Assembly (NCBI RefSeq): GCF_003751085.1
Contig: NZ_RJJY01000002.1
Coordinates: 248,001-312,000, forward strand
Direction of reading: 5' to 3'
Origin: Micromonospora sp. Llam0
Lineage (GTDB): Bacteria; Actinomycetota; Actinomycetes; Mycobacteriales; Micromonosporaceae
Length of the DNA stretch: 64,000 nucleotides
This document shows, in pieces, positions 1 through 7,076 of this stretch. Under the pieces are notes generated by a model. That model ran no database searches and was not told the DNA's origin. It saw only the letters and a list, made by a program, of their open reading frames with translations. Numbering within the stretch: position 1 is the stretch's first letter; each line of letters opens with the position of its first letter. The translations under genes and the position numbers were made by a program.

Positions 1-191
1 AGTACGTCACCCGGTGGCGGATGCACGTCGCGCTCGCCAGGCTCGAACAGGGCCAGACGACGGTTCGCGAACTGGCCGGCCAGTCCGGCTACGGATCGGA
101 GGCCGCGTTCAGCCGGGCGTTCAAACGCATGGTCGGAGTCGCTCCCGGCTCGGTCCGCGGTGGTCGCGACCCGAGTGCCGGCCGGTACTGA
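1..191 (+). CDS. AraC-family transcriptional regulator, C-terminal fragment (partial)
   Basis: The window opens inside this gene; only the last 62 residues are present, ending in a TGA at 189-191. They read as the second helix-turn-helix of an AraC/XylS DNA-binding domain: the motif VRELAGQSGYGSEAAFSRAF is followed by KRMVGVAPG, the typical family end. The sensor domain and the start lie outside the window, so neither ligand nor targets can be named. The neighbouring Nudix gene is convergent and ends 33 bases further on. Confidence 0.85.
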   Translation, partial: YVTRWRMHVALARLEQGQTTVRELAGQSGYGSEAAFSRAFKRMVGVAPGSVRGGRDPSAGRY

Positions 192-224
192 ACCCCAGCC
201 CGTACCGGACCACAGCACCCGGCA

Positions 225-686
225 TCAGCCGTCATGCCGCCTGCTGCCGGCGTGCAGCAACGGACGGAGCTCGGCGACGATCGGCCGGTCCGCGGGCAGC
301 CAGGTGACCTGGTCGAGTTCGTCGGCCGCCAGCCAGCGCAGGGCGGAGTGTTCCAGCGCGGTCGGCTGCGCCGGCCCGAGCAGCCCGGCGAGGTAGACCC
401 GCAGCACCGACCTGCCGTGGCCAAGCGGCTGGTCGGGACCGACCCGGTCACCCACCGTGATCGCGACCCCGAGTTCCTCGCGGCACTCGCGAATCAGGGC
501 GTCGGTCTCGGTCTCGCCGCTCTCCACCTTGCCGCCGGGAAACTCCCACTTGCCGGCCGCGCCCGGTGGATGGGTCCGGGCACACGCCAGCACCCGCCCG
601 TCGAGGACGATCGCCGCCCCGACCACCACCTGACGCCTCGCCCGCCCGCTCCGCACAGCAGATGAGCCTGCCAGATCAATCAGCAT
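225..686 (-). CDS. MutT-like Nudix hydrolase
   Basis: A 153-residue protein with a complete Nudix box at residues 52-74 (G-x5-E-x7-RECREELGV), which binds the metal and cleaves nucleoside diphosphate-X substrates. Length and the VVVGAAIV...GKWEFPGGK layout match small MutT-type (d)NTP diphosphatases such as 8-oxo-dGTP hydrolase; the actual substrate is inferred. The first about 18 residues are not typical of the family, so a GTG start just before VVVGAAIV is possible. It is convergent with the AraC fragment. Confidence 0.85.
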   Translation of the reverse strand: MLIDLAGSSAVRSGRARRQVVVGAAIVLDGRVLACARTHPPGAAGKWEFPGGKVESGETETDALIRECREELGVAITVGDRVGPDQPLGHGRSVLRVYLAGLLGPAQPTALEHSALRWLAADELDQVTWLPADRPIVAELRPLLHAGSRRHDG

Positions 687-841
687 TTCGGGTAACCCTG
701 CTGACTGCTAGGACAGCAGATGACGGAAGGGTGGACGTGGACACACCAGCCAGTTAGCGGCCAGACTGGGGACCACCGACCAAGACACAGGATGGCGACG
801 ATTTGGCCACAAGCCGGCAACGACGCCTGGGAGGTGTGGCT

Positions 842-1153
842 TTGCGAGCACTCTGGTCCAGCCGGACCGGCCGCGACTACCTTAGCGATGCCCTGACCCA
901 ACTGGACGGGTGGACGCAGGACGGTCACCAGCTCCGGCGAACCCTGCTGCTCGACGACAGCCAGCACGCCGAGCTCACCGAGCGGATCAAGGTAGCAGCC
1001 GATGCCCTGCACCTGCGGCCCGACGTACGCCGGGCCGACGGGCAGACCCAGATCCGCCTCGGCTCCCCCGACGGCGACAAGATCACTGAGGGCGATGTTG
1101 CGCTTGCGGCCCGCATCGAGGACGCCTACCGTACGGTTGTCGACCTGCGCTGA
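842..1153 (+). CDS. Pterin-4a-carbinolamine dehydratase-like protein, active site degenerate
   Basis: The approximately 103-residue product has the fold signature of PCD/DCoH proteins: LDGW near the start, an ITEGDVALAARID-like helix at the end, and the correct length. The usual HHP catalytic motif is replaced by LRPDV, and the THD motif by SPDGD, so dehydratase activity is doubtful. I chose the TTG at 842 because GGGAGG lies seven bases upstream; an earlier TTG at 803 would add 13 residues. It is divergent from the Nudix gene. Family assignment is moderately sure and function is not known. Confidence 0.6.
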   Translation: MRALWSSRTGRDYLSDALTQLDGWTQDGHQLRRTLLLDDSQHAELTERIKVAADALHLRPDVRRADGQTQIRLGSPDGDKITEGDVALAARIEDAYRTVVDLR

Positions 1154-1239
1154 CCCCGCATCCTGCGCCCGCATCACCGCTGGCCGCAGCGACGTCGCGC
1201 TCGCTGGCGCGGTTGTGCCCGCCGCCTATCCTCGGGCAC

Positions 1240-1602
1240 ATGGCGAACGTGGCGTACGACCGGCGGGAGCAACTTCGGCAGATCGAGAGCGGGCTGCTCG
1301 ACGGGGAGCAGGTGATCGCGGTCTACGACGCGATCGGCACCGGCACCGGCTTCATCGGGCTGACCAACCGCCGCGTGATCATCCAGGACAAGTCGTTCGT
1401 CGGCAAGAAGGTCGCCATCACCAGCATCCCGTACTCGAAGATCACCAGCGTGAGCGTGGTGAGCAACAAGTCCTGGGGCGGCTCGTACTTCTCCTCCGGC
1501 GCCATCGCGATCAACGTCGGCACCCACACCTACGAGGTCGAGTTCCGTGGCGACCAGAAGTCCCACCACGTGCACAACGTGATCCTGCACTATATCTCGT
1601 GA
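1240..1602 (+). CDS. PH-domain-containing protein
   Basis: A 120-residue soluble protein with the pattern of a single bacterial PH domain: LLDGEQVIAVYDA, then GLTNRRVIIQDK, IPYSKITSVSV and a final histidine-containing helix. Such domains are small beta-barrels of mostly unknown ligand. The ATG at 1240 is preferred to an upstream TTG at 1213 because the added residues are not family-like. No ribosome binding site is evident, so the transcript may be leaderless. No membrane segment or signal peptide is visible. Confidence 0.7.
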   Translation: MANVAYDRREQLRQIESGLLDGEQVIAVYDAIGTGTGFIGLTNRRVIIQDKSFVGKKVAITSIPYSKITSVSVVSNKSWGGSYFSSGAIAINVGTHTYEVEFRGDQKSHHVHNVILHYIS

Positions 1603-1642
1603 CGGCAGCCGCGTCGTTCCAGTGACACCGACCATCGCCTTG

Positions 1643-1660
1643 TTCTAAAATCGCACATGT
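1643..1660 (+). promoter_or_regulatory. Probable promoter giving a leaderless transcript
   Basis: A TAAAAT hexamer at about 1646-1651 is followed seven bases later by the GTG at 1659, and there is no Shine-Dalgarno sequence. This spacing is what is expected when transcription begins at the start codon, as in many actinobacterial regulators. No clear -35 box is seen. Confidence 0.4.
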
Positions 1661-2774
1661 GGTGGCAACCGACAGCGGGTCCATGGGCCGGCGGATCGCA
1701 CAGGCGAGAGGTAGCGCCGGCCTGACCCAGGAGGAACTGGCCAAGGCGGTTGGCATCGACCGATCTGCCTTGGCCAAGATCGAGAACGGTACGCGCCGCG
1801 TCTCCGCTCTGGAGCTGGCCCGGATCGCGAACACCGTCGGCGAGCGGATCGAGTGGTTCGTGATCGAGGCCCCACCGGCCGTCGTCTCCCACCGCAACCT
1901 CAGCGCTCCAGGGACCGCGAGCCCGCTCATCGACCGAATCCTCGAACGAGCGGCTTGGAACACCGAGTTCATCCTGTCGCACGACGACCGACTCGACCTC
2001 ACCTCACCCGCCACCCAGCCGAAGCCACACACTCTCAACGACGCCGAGGAAGCCGCCGCCCTCGCTCGACGGACGCTGGGCTTCGACACCACCGAGCCCG
2101 CATTCAACCTGTCGAGCCGCTTCTCCGATGCCGGTCTACTCCCGTTCGCCCTCGATCTCGGACCGGACGCCGCCGACGCCGCCGTGATGCACCTGCGCCA
2201 GGGTGGAGTGGCCGTCGTGAACGGTCACCTTCAGGTGGGACGTCGCAGACTTGCCGCAGTGCACGAACTCGGTCACTACCTGTTCGCCGAGGACTACTCG
2301 GTCGACTGGCAAATAGGCGAGCGGGACGACGACGACATGTGGGAGGCACGCGTCGACCGCTTCGCTCGTGCCTTCCTCCTACCGTCCGCCGGAATCCAGC
2401 ACCACTGGAATCTGCTCCGTCCGCAGCACGACCTGCGTACGGCTGCGGTGAAGGCCGCGAGCCGCTTCCGGGTCGACATGTCCACCCTGGCCCGGCGCCT
2501 GTTCGAACTTTGCCTGGTCAGCCAGGGTACGGCACAACAGATCCGGCAGTTCCGCACCACTCGGGCGGACATCGTGGAACTCAACCTGCTGGTACACGAC
2601 GAATTGGCGGCACCGCATCTAGCCAGGGCGTACGAAGAGGCAGTGGTGCGGCTCTACAGGCAGGAGACCATCTCGATTTCCCGCGCCACCGACCTGTTGT
2701 TCGGCACCTGGAACGAGGACGACTTCCCCGGCCTGCCGAACCTGCCGGAGAGTGCGGTACGGAACCTCGTCTGA
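1659..2774 (+). CDS. XRE-family regulator fused to an ImmA/IrrE zinc metallopeptidase domain
   Basis: A 371-residue protein. Residues about 9-66 are a Cro/C1-type helix-turn-helix (LTQEELAKAVGIDRSALAKIE). The centre carries the zinc-peptidase motif HELGH at residues 202-206, in a COG2856 (ImmA/IrrE) domain. Proteins of this build act as DNA-binding antitoxins or as repressor-cleaving proteases in mobile elements and toxin-antitoxin loci. Seventeen bases downstream lies the start of a PIN-domain gene that is broken, so this looks like the surviving half of a two-gene module. Which target is cleaved or repressed is unknown. Confidence 0.85.
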   Translation: MVATDSGSMGRRIAQARGSAGLTQEELAKAVGIDRSALAKIENGTRRVSALELARIANTVGERIEWFVIEAPPAVVSHRNLSAPGTASPLIDRILERAAWNTEFILSHDDRLDLTSPATQPKPHTLNDAEEAAALARRTLGFDTTEPAFNLSSRFSDAGLLPFALDLGPDAADAAVMHLRQGGVAVVNGHLQVGRRRLAAVHELGHYLFAEDYSVDWQIGERDDDDMWEARVDRFARAFLLPSAGIQHHWNLLRPQHDLRTAAVKAASRFRVDMSTLARRLFELCLVSQGTAQQIRQFRTTRADIVELNLLVHDELAAPHLARAYEEAVVRLYRQETISISRATDLLFGTWNEDDFPGLPNLPESAVRNLV

Positions 2775-2791
2775 GCGAGGAGTCCATCTCC

Positions 2792-2919
2792 ATGCTCGGA
2801 GAACAGCCGGTGGAGACGCTGGTCTTCGACACCAGTCCGCTGACGCACTTCGCACGGCAAAACTGGCTCGGTGTCCTGAAGGCGGTCGTCGGCCAGCGCC
2901 AAGCACTCATACCGGATGT
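2792..2919 (+). pseudogene. Truncated PIN-domain toxin gene
   Basis: An ATG preceded by GCGAGGAG begins a protein reading LVFDTSPLTHFARQNWL, the characteristic N-terminus of PIN-fold (COG2405/DUF3368-like) proteins with the first acidic metal ligand. After about 43 residues the homologous part stops exactly where a 138-bp repeat from the adjacent HTH gene begins (2918). The frame runs on to 3292 as non-family sequence. The other catalytic acidic residues are therefore missing and no active nuclease can be made. It was probably the toxin partner of the upstream XRE-ImmA gene. Confidence 0.65.
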
Positions 2920-3055
2920 CACGATTGCGGCCGCAAGCCGCTTCCGTACCTGTGGCACCTCGGCACGCGCTGAAGCGACCTCCGCGAGCCCATCCTGCAC
3001 GCGTTGGAGCGCAGCCCGGTACGCCTCCGCTGCCGCCGCAAGGTCACCTGCCACG
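2918..3055. repeat. 138-bp direct repeat, copy 1 (truncated HTH gene copy)
   Basis: These 138 bases recur without a mismatch at 3447-3584, an offset of 529. On the minus strand they contain the GTG start and first 46 codons of the small HTH gene. Here that partial copy lies behind the GntR gene and runs into the broken PIN gene. The junction at 2918 is a rearrangement breakpoint that truncates both reading frames. Confidence 0.9.
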
Positions 3056-3067
3056 GCGGAAGGTGCC

Positions 3068-3313
3068 TCAGGGCTTCGGGTCTGGCGTGACGAACGTGCC
3101 GCGGCCGGCGAAGGTGACCACTCGGCCTTCCTCGCGGAGCACGTCGAGCGCGGCCCGCACGGTGCCACGCGCCACGCCGTACGTCTGCGCCAACGTCACC
3201 TCACCAGGCAGCTTGCGCCCCGGCAGCCAATCGCCGCTGTCGATCCTCACCTTGAGCGCATCGGCCACCTGCTCGGCGAACGAACGCGGTGACCAAGGGT
3301 CGATCATGTCCAT
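3068..3313 (-). CDS. GntR-family winged-helix regulator (DNA-binding domain only)
   Basis: An 81-residue protein that is almost entirely a GntR winged helix: it starts with a WSPRSFAEQVADALKVRI helix, then LPGEVTLAQTYGVARGTVR and the wing VVTFAGRGTFV. No effector domain follows, so it is a minimal regulator, as found in actinobacterial integrative elements. It begins 12 bases after the stop of the small HTH gene on the same strand, so the two are probably co-transcribed. It is flanked on both sides by the 138-bp direct repeat. Confidence 0.85.
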   Translation of the reverse strand: MDMIDPWSPRSFAEQVADALKVRIDSGDWLPGRKLPGEVTLAQTYGVARGTVRAALDVLREEGRVVTFAGRGTFVTPDPKP

Positions 3314-3325
3314 CCCGCGCTCAAC

Positions 3326-3583
3326 CTAAGTGGTTTCCGGCTTCTCCGGCTCGACACCGCCGGCTCGCAGGATCCGCCGGACCTGTTCCCGGCCGTAGCC
3401 AGTCACCCGAGCGATCTCGCCCACGCGGGCACCGCCTTGGTATGCAGTCACGATTGCGGCCGCAAGCCGCTTCCGTACCTGTGGCACCTCGGCACGCGCT
3501 GAAGCGACCTCCGCGAGCCCATCCTGCACGCGTTGGAGCGCAGCCCGGTACGCCTCCGCTGCCGCCGCAAGGTCACCTGCCAC
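3326..3583 (-). CDS. Small helix-turn-helix protein
   Basis: An 85-residue protein with a predicted helical N-terminal half (residues 5-45, alanine- and charge-rich, coiled-coil-like) and a C-terminal HTH, GARVGEIARVTGYGREQVRRIL, of the type seen in resolvase-like and helix-turn-helix domain proteins. The GTG start coincides with the edge of the 138-bp repeat. An AAGTGGCCAC element lies immediately upstream. It probably forms an operon with the GntR gene 12 bases downstream. It may be a regulator of a lost mobile element; function is not established. Confidence 0.65.
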   Translation of the reverse strand: MAGDLAAAAEAYRAALQRVQDGLAEVASARAEVPQVRKRLAAAIVTAYQGGARVGEIARVTGYGREQVRRILRAGGVEPEKPETT

Positions 3584-3584
3584 G
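3447..3584. repeat. 138-bp direct repeat, copy 2 (intact HTH gene)
   Basis: The second perfect copy of the repeat at 2918-3055, here in its intact context as the 5' end of the small HTH gene. Recombination between the two copies would remove 529 bp, including the GntR gene and the HTH-coding end. Confidence 0.9.
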
Positions 3585-3664
3585 TGGCCACTTTGGCACG
3601 TTACCCATATCCCACCTGCTGATACGCCAGGGAGGCCACTCGTTTGGTTTACAGGTGGCCACTT
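3584..3664 (-). promoter_or_regulatory. Repeated AAGTGGCCAC elements upstream of the HTH-GntR operon
   Basis: On the minus strand AAGTGGCCAC occurs at 3664-3655 and again at 3593-3584, the second touching the GTG start. A shortened AGTGGCCT lies at 3640-3633 between them. Three related sites in the promoter region of a two-regulator operon suggest an operator for autoregulation; this is inference from pattern only. Confidence 0.4.
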
Positions 3665-4050
3665 AACCTCTATCCTTGGGGCAACTAGAGCGGCCCTCGG
3701 CTCGCGTGGCAGCGCTTGCCGAGGGCCTTGACGCGAATCGAGGTCGCGCCCGTGAACATTTTGCCTGAAACACCGCCGCCCGACGATCAGCCCAAAACCC
3801 ACCCGCACCGCGAGTTCCCAGACGAAGCGCGCGGCGATGCGACGCCTCCTCAGGAGCCGGGAATCCTGGTGGACCCTATACCGACTGGAGCCGTCCCACC
3901 ACCAAGGCTGACCCCTCCGTTCAGCGTCGAGGTGAGGCTCACGCACCTCAAAACCGCCTCGTAAGGTGTCTGAGCCTCACCTCGATGCGGCGCAGACATC
4001 GAGACTGAACGACGGTAGGTCAACAGAAGCCGGATGTTACGGTGAGGAAC
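3665..4050. other. Gene-poor stretch with two hairpins
   Basis: I find no convincing coding region here. It contains a 10-bp stem (3692-3701 with 3718-3727, GGCCCTCGGC) that could be a terminator, and a much stronger inverted repeat at 3927-3985 reported separately. Small open frames present, for example at 3716, show no family features and no ribosome binding site. Confidence 0.5.
3927..3985. repeat. 15-bp perfect inverted repeat upstream of the Uma2 gene
   Basis: The arms TCGAGGTGAGGCTCA (3927-3941) and its complement (3971-3985) are perfect. After a two-base mismatch the pairing continues with CACCT/AGGTG inside. The resulting long stem-loop sits 65 bases before the Uma2 start. It could be a terminator, an operator or the end of a small mobile element; no poly-T follows. 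Confidence 0.6.
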
Positions 4051-4632
4051 ATGACTGCGGTGCCCGAGTGGATGCGACCGCCCCGCCCGGAAGGGTGGTA
4101 CGCCGACGACCTCGACCAGCTCCGCGAAGCGCCCCGTCACACCGAGCTGATCGATGGAGCACTCGTCTTCATGATGTCTCCCCAGCGGGTCTGGCACGCA
4201 CGCATGGTCACCGCACTGGTGAACAGCCTGACTGACCAGGCACCGCCGGGCGTCGAGGTCGACCGGGAGATCACGATCCGACTCGACAGATGGAATCGTC
4301 CCGAGCCCGATCTCCTAGCCGCAACAGCACCCTACGATCCGTCCCGGACCTTCTACACGCCTGAGGAGACTCTCCTGGTCGTGGAGGTGGTGTCGCTGGA
4401 GTCGGCTCACCGCGACCGCACAGTCAAACTGCGTAAGTACGCGGAAGCCGGCATCCCGCACTACTGGCGCGTCGAAGACGAGGGTGGATCACCAGTGGTC
4501 CACGCCTACGAGCTCGACGGACCCACCCGGTCGTACGTAGCGACCGGGATTCACCGTCACGAGCTGCACACCACCACGCCGTTCGAGCTCAAGCTGGATC
4601 TGGACGCGCTGGTGCCCGGCCGCATGAGCTGA
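4051..4632 (+). CDS. Uma2-family (DUF820) putative endonuclease
   Basis: A 193-residue protein of the Uma2/DUF820 family, which has a PD-(D/E)XK-like restriction-endonuclease fold. Visible landmarks are TELIDGALVFM, the REITI...PEPDLL core with the acidic metal ligand, LLVVEVVS (the E-x-V pair) and the KLRKYAEAGIPHYW segment. These genes are strongly multiplied in actinobacteria and cyanobacteria and are of unknown role. The ATG at 4051 was chosen; a GTG nine bases upstream is the alternative and overlaps the GGTGAGG that would serve as ribosome binding site. Confidence 0.85.
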   Translation: MTAVPEWMRPPRPEGWYADDLDQLREAPRHTELIDGALVFMMSPQRVWHARMVTALVNSLTDQAPPGVEVDREITIRLDRWNRPEPDLLAATAPYDPSRTFYTPEETLLVVEVVSLESAHRDRTVKLRKYAEAGIPHYWRVEDEGGSPVVHAYELDGPTRSYVATGIHRHELHTTTPFELKLDLDALVPGRMS

Positions 4633-4677
4633 GCCGGGCAGCCGCTCAACTGCCTGACACATCTCTGCCTTGACATC

Positions 4678-4699
4678 TCTCCCTGCTAAAGCAGGGAGA
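4678..4699. repeat. Hairpin typical of the right end of TnpB (IS200/IS605-type) elements
   Basis: TCTCCCTGC-TAAA-GCAGGGAGA is a perfect 9-bp stem with a four-base loop. On the minus strand it follows a possible tnpB tail by about ten bases. I recognise this GAATCTCCCTGCTTTAGCAGGG arrangement, split by its loop, from the 3' ends of actinobacterial TnpB elements, where it belongs to the guide-RNA end; that identification is from memory. Confidence 0.5.
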
Positions 4700-4707
4700 T
4701 TCGGCCC

Positions 4708-4869
4708 TCACGGGTCGAGTTTCTGCTTCGCCGACCACTGCCGACCCGAATCAACGGCAAGGGACGGGGTACCGCCCATCGGTCTTACACAGTCTCCACA
4801 GACGTCACTTCCCACCAGCCCGGCGGTAGGCCCGACCGGCTTGGTTGTCACCGGAAGGGCAACGTCACG
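4708..4869 (-). pseudogene. Possible C-terminal remnant of a TnpB (OrfB) gene
   Basis: On the minus strand 53 open codons end in a TGA ten bases before the hairpin at 4678-4699. They include CGDCVRPMGG, resembling the variable cysteine-containing tail after the zinc finger of actinobacterial TnpB proteins. An in-frame TAA at 4872-4870 closes it upstream, and the catalytic RuvC-like part is absent. The IS4 element at 4891 has inserted beside it. This is a weak call, supported mainly by the hairpin. Confidence 0.3.
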
Positions 4870-4880
4870 TTAGCACACCT

Positions 4881-4890
4881 GTCCGTATGC
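4881..4890. repeat. Target-site duplication of the IS4-family element, left copy
   Basis: The ten bases GTCCGTATGC directly precede the left inverted repeat and recur exactly at 6527-6536, directly after the right inverted repeat. Ten bases is within the 9-12 typical for IS4 elements, so the insertion is structurally intact and probably recent. Confidence 0.92.
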
Positions 4891-4968
4891 CACTGACCTA
4901 AACTTTGGTCGTTTTGTGGGTAATAGCGCCGGTTTCGGGGTGGGTGTGGGTCGGGTGCGGGACGTGAA

Positions 4969-5024
4969 GAAGCTCCTGGTAGGACATGGATTGACTAGAT
5001 CAACATGTTCCAACCAGGAGCTTC
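4969..5024 (+). promoter_or_regulatory. Stem-loop that would hide the transposase ribosome binding site
   Basis: GAAGCTCCTGGT (4969-4980) is the perfect complement of ACCAGGAGCTTC (5013-5024). The right arm contains CAGGAG, correctly placed before the GTG at 5026. A transcript that enters from outside the element would fold and mask this site, whereas one starting inside the loop would not. IS10 and other elements limit transposition from read-through in this way; here it is inferred. Confidence 0.5.
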
Positions 5025-6519
5025 GGTGTCGAATTCTGCCATGCTGTCCGCCAGCGCGGTGCGACAGGCCGCCGATCAGCGGGAGACGCTGCGGGCAGCG
5101 GTGATCGCCGGGCCCGCCGGTGTCGGGACCCTCGACGAGCAGGTGACCGGCCGGTTGTGGCCACTCCTGGCCGATGCCGCACTGATCGAACGGGCGCGGG
5201 CCACGGTCGGGCACGTCGACGCCCGGCGGCGGGTGCTGACCGGAGCGGTCACGGTGATGATCGTGCTCGGGCTGTGCCTGTTCCGGCGGGAGAGCACATC
5301 GGTGGTGACCGCACGGGTGACCTCACGGCTCCCCCGGACCCGGGTGGAGGGCGCACCGACCGCCGCGGCGGTGTCGAAAGCCCGGGGCAGACTCCCCGCA
5401 GCGGTGCACCAGCGGGTGTTCACCGACGCCGCCCGGTCCACACCGACGTTCGGGCCCGAGTCGTACGCGTTCGGTCTGCTGGTCACCGCGATCGACGGCA
5501 CCGTGTTCGACCTGGCCGACACGACACGGACACGGGCCGGGTTCACCACCCCGACCGGCGGCCGGTTCCCCCAGGCCCGGATGGTCGCCCTGGTCGCCTG
5601 CGGCACCCGCTGGATCCTCGCCGCCCGCATCGCCTCCTCCGGGACCAGCGAACAGGCCCTCGCCGACGACCTGATCGGCGAACTCCAACCCGGCACCATC
5701 AACCTCGCCGACCGGGGCTTCTTCTCCATGGACCGCTGGACGCGGGCGGCCGCCACCGGGGCGCACCTGCTGTGGCGGGTCAAGAACGGCGCCCGGAGCC
5801 TGCCCGCCCGACTGGTCGAGGTCCTCCCCGACGGCTCCGCGCTCGTGCAACTCGCCGAGTCCGACGCGATGCTGTCCCGCCGCCGCACCACCCGCGCCGA
5901 CCGCACCCTGCCCCGACTCCGTCCGACACTCGCCCGTCTGGTCGAGTTCACCGTCACCACCCGCGACCGCGCCGGCCGCACCACCCACAGCCGCTACCGC
6001 GTCCTGACCACCCTGCTCGACCACCACCGTCACCCCGCCACCACACTCGCCGCGCTCTACGCCGAACGATGGCAGATCGAACTCACCTACGGACGACTGA
6101 AGACCACCCTGCGGGGACCCCGCACCCGACCACGCGGACACACCCCCGAACTCGCCTACCAGGAACTCTGGGCGCTACTGACCGTCTACAACGCCCTCGT
6201 CCGACTCGCCGTGACCACCGCCGTCGACCTGAACATCGACCCCGACGCGGTCAGCTTCGCCACCGTCCTCGCCCTGACCCGCGCACACCTCGCAAGCCAG
6301 GACCCCGCACCCTGCGTCAACTGCGGACACGACGACCCCGACCCCACCACCACCCTGCTCACCGCGATCGCCGCCCAACCCCACAACCGACACACCCGCA
6401 CCCGCACCGGCCCCCGCACCAAACGACAACGACGAACACAACGCACCCGCGACGTCACCTACGAGATAACCATCACCCAGACCGACCTACCCAAAGCCAG
6501 CAAAACGGCCAAAGTTTAG
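5005..6519 (+). CDS. IS4-family transposase
   Basis: Up to 504 residues. The N-terminal part (about 40-130) matches the IS4 transposase N-terminal domain; the DDE core follows with AIDGTVFD, then LADRGFFS, and the exact IS4 signature Y-x2-R-x3-E-x6-K in YAERWQIELTYGRLK. A cysteine pair (CVNCGHDD) and a basic tail end the protein. The ATG at 5005 is the first start, but the GTG at 5026, seven codons later, has a CAGGAG site at the right distance and may be the real one. The gene looks intact. Confidence 0.93.
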   Translation: MFQPGASVSNSAMLSASAVRQAADQRETLRAAVIAGPAGVGTLDEQVTGRLWPLLADAALIERARATVGHVDARRRVLTGAVTVMIVLGLCLFRRESTSVVTARVTSRLPRTRVEGAPTAAAVSKARGRLPAAVHQRVFTDAARSTPTFGPESYAFGLLVTAIDGTVFDLADTTRTRAGFTTPTGGRFPQARMVALVACGTRWILAARIASSGTSEQALADDLIGELQPGTINLADRGFFSMDRWTRAAATGAHLLWRVKNGARSLPARLVEVLPDGSALVQLAESDAMLSRRRTTRADRTLPRLRPTLARLVEFTVTTRDRAGRTTHSRYRVLTTLLDHHRHPATTLAALYAERWQIELTYGRLKTTLRGPRTRPRGHTPELAYQELWALLTVYNALVRLAVTTAVDLNIDPDAVSFATVLALTRAHLASQDPAPCVNCGHDDPDPTTTLLTAIAAQPHNRHTRTRTGPRTKRQRRTQRTRDVTYEITITQTDLPKASKTAKV

Positions 6520-6526
6520 GTCAGTG

Positions 6527-6536
6527 GTCCGTATGC
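6527..6536. repeat. Target-site duplication of the IS4-family element, right copy
   Basis: GTCCGTATGC, identical to 4881-4890. The following stretch to 6680 holds no clear gene; it contains short stems such as CTCCTGCGGAG and GATCCGCC...GGCGAATC and may be more of the interrupted older element. Confidence 0.92.
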
Positions 6537-6680
6537 CGGTGTCCCGGTGCGCGAGTAGTGGACGTCGATCCGCCTCGGCGGCGAATCGACTTTCCCTGTC
6601 CTGCTCCGCAGGAGTCCGTTTCCTCCCCGGCCGGCAGGCCGGAGTATCCACGGAAGGCATCTGATGACCGCAGGGCCGAT

Positions 6681-7076
6681 CTACAGCCTGATGACCCGAA
6701 CCCGATGCCCGCACAACTTGGTCATGTCGTCGACATCCGACGTCAAGACCGCGACCGGCGCGGGTAGTCGTAGCGCCATCTCGGCGACCATGGCATCGAT
6801 GGCGTACTTGTGCCCGTGCAGCCCCGCCGCCTTCAACAGCCCCGCACTGCGACGGGCGCTTTCCTTCGTCACCGCCTCCACACGAATGCGGGACAACAGC
6901 CAGGTCAGCCGAGCGGTGTCCACACCGGTGTGGGAAACCTCGATGATCGTGGCAGCCGACATGGCCAGATCAGCCCCGTCACGCTCCGCCTGCTCCAGCA
7001 GTCGCATCACCATGCGATCCCGGCCGATCCATCCCGAGAAGCCTCGCGAGTCGAGCACAAGCGATTCGAGGCTCAC
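6681..7076 (-). CDS. PIN-domain ribonuclease toxin, VapC-like
   Basis: A 131-residue PIN-fold protein. The four acidic residues expected in the Mg-dependent ribonuclease centre are visible: D9 (LVLDS), E46 (IIEVS), D94 (YAIDAMVAE) and D114 (LTSDVDD). It overlaps the upstream antitoxin gene by four bases (ATGA), the normal arrangement for a VapBC-type operon in which the antitoxin is made first. Substrate RNA is unknown. Unlike the PIN fragment at 2792 this copy seems complete. Confidence 0.88.
   Translation of the reverse strand: MSLESLVLDSRGFSGWIGRDRMVMRLLEQAERDGADLAMSAATIIEVSHTGVDTARLTWLLSRIRVEAVTKESARRSAGLLKAAGLHGHKYAIDAMVAEMALRLPAPVAVLTSDVDDMTKLCGHRVRVIRL

Larger units (their letters stand above)
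4891..6526 (+). mobile_element. Complete IS4-family insertion sequence (1636 bp)
   Basis: Terminal inverted repeats lie at 4891-4916 and 6501-6526 and match in 25 of 26 positions. A single transposase gene fills the interior and its TAG stop lies inside the right repeat. The 10-bp target duplications on both sides prove a simple transposition. It sits in what seems to be a decayed TnpB element: nested mobile DNA. Confidence 0.93.

Noticed and set aside
3716..3964. 82-residue plus-strand open frame between the HTH gene and Uma2
   Set aside because: No ribosome binding site, no recognisable domain, and it covers a hairpin region.
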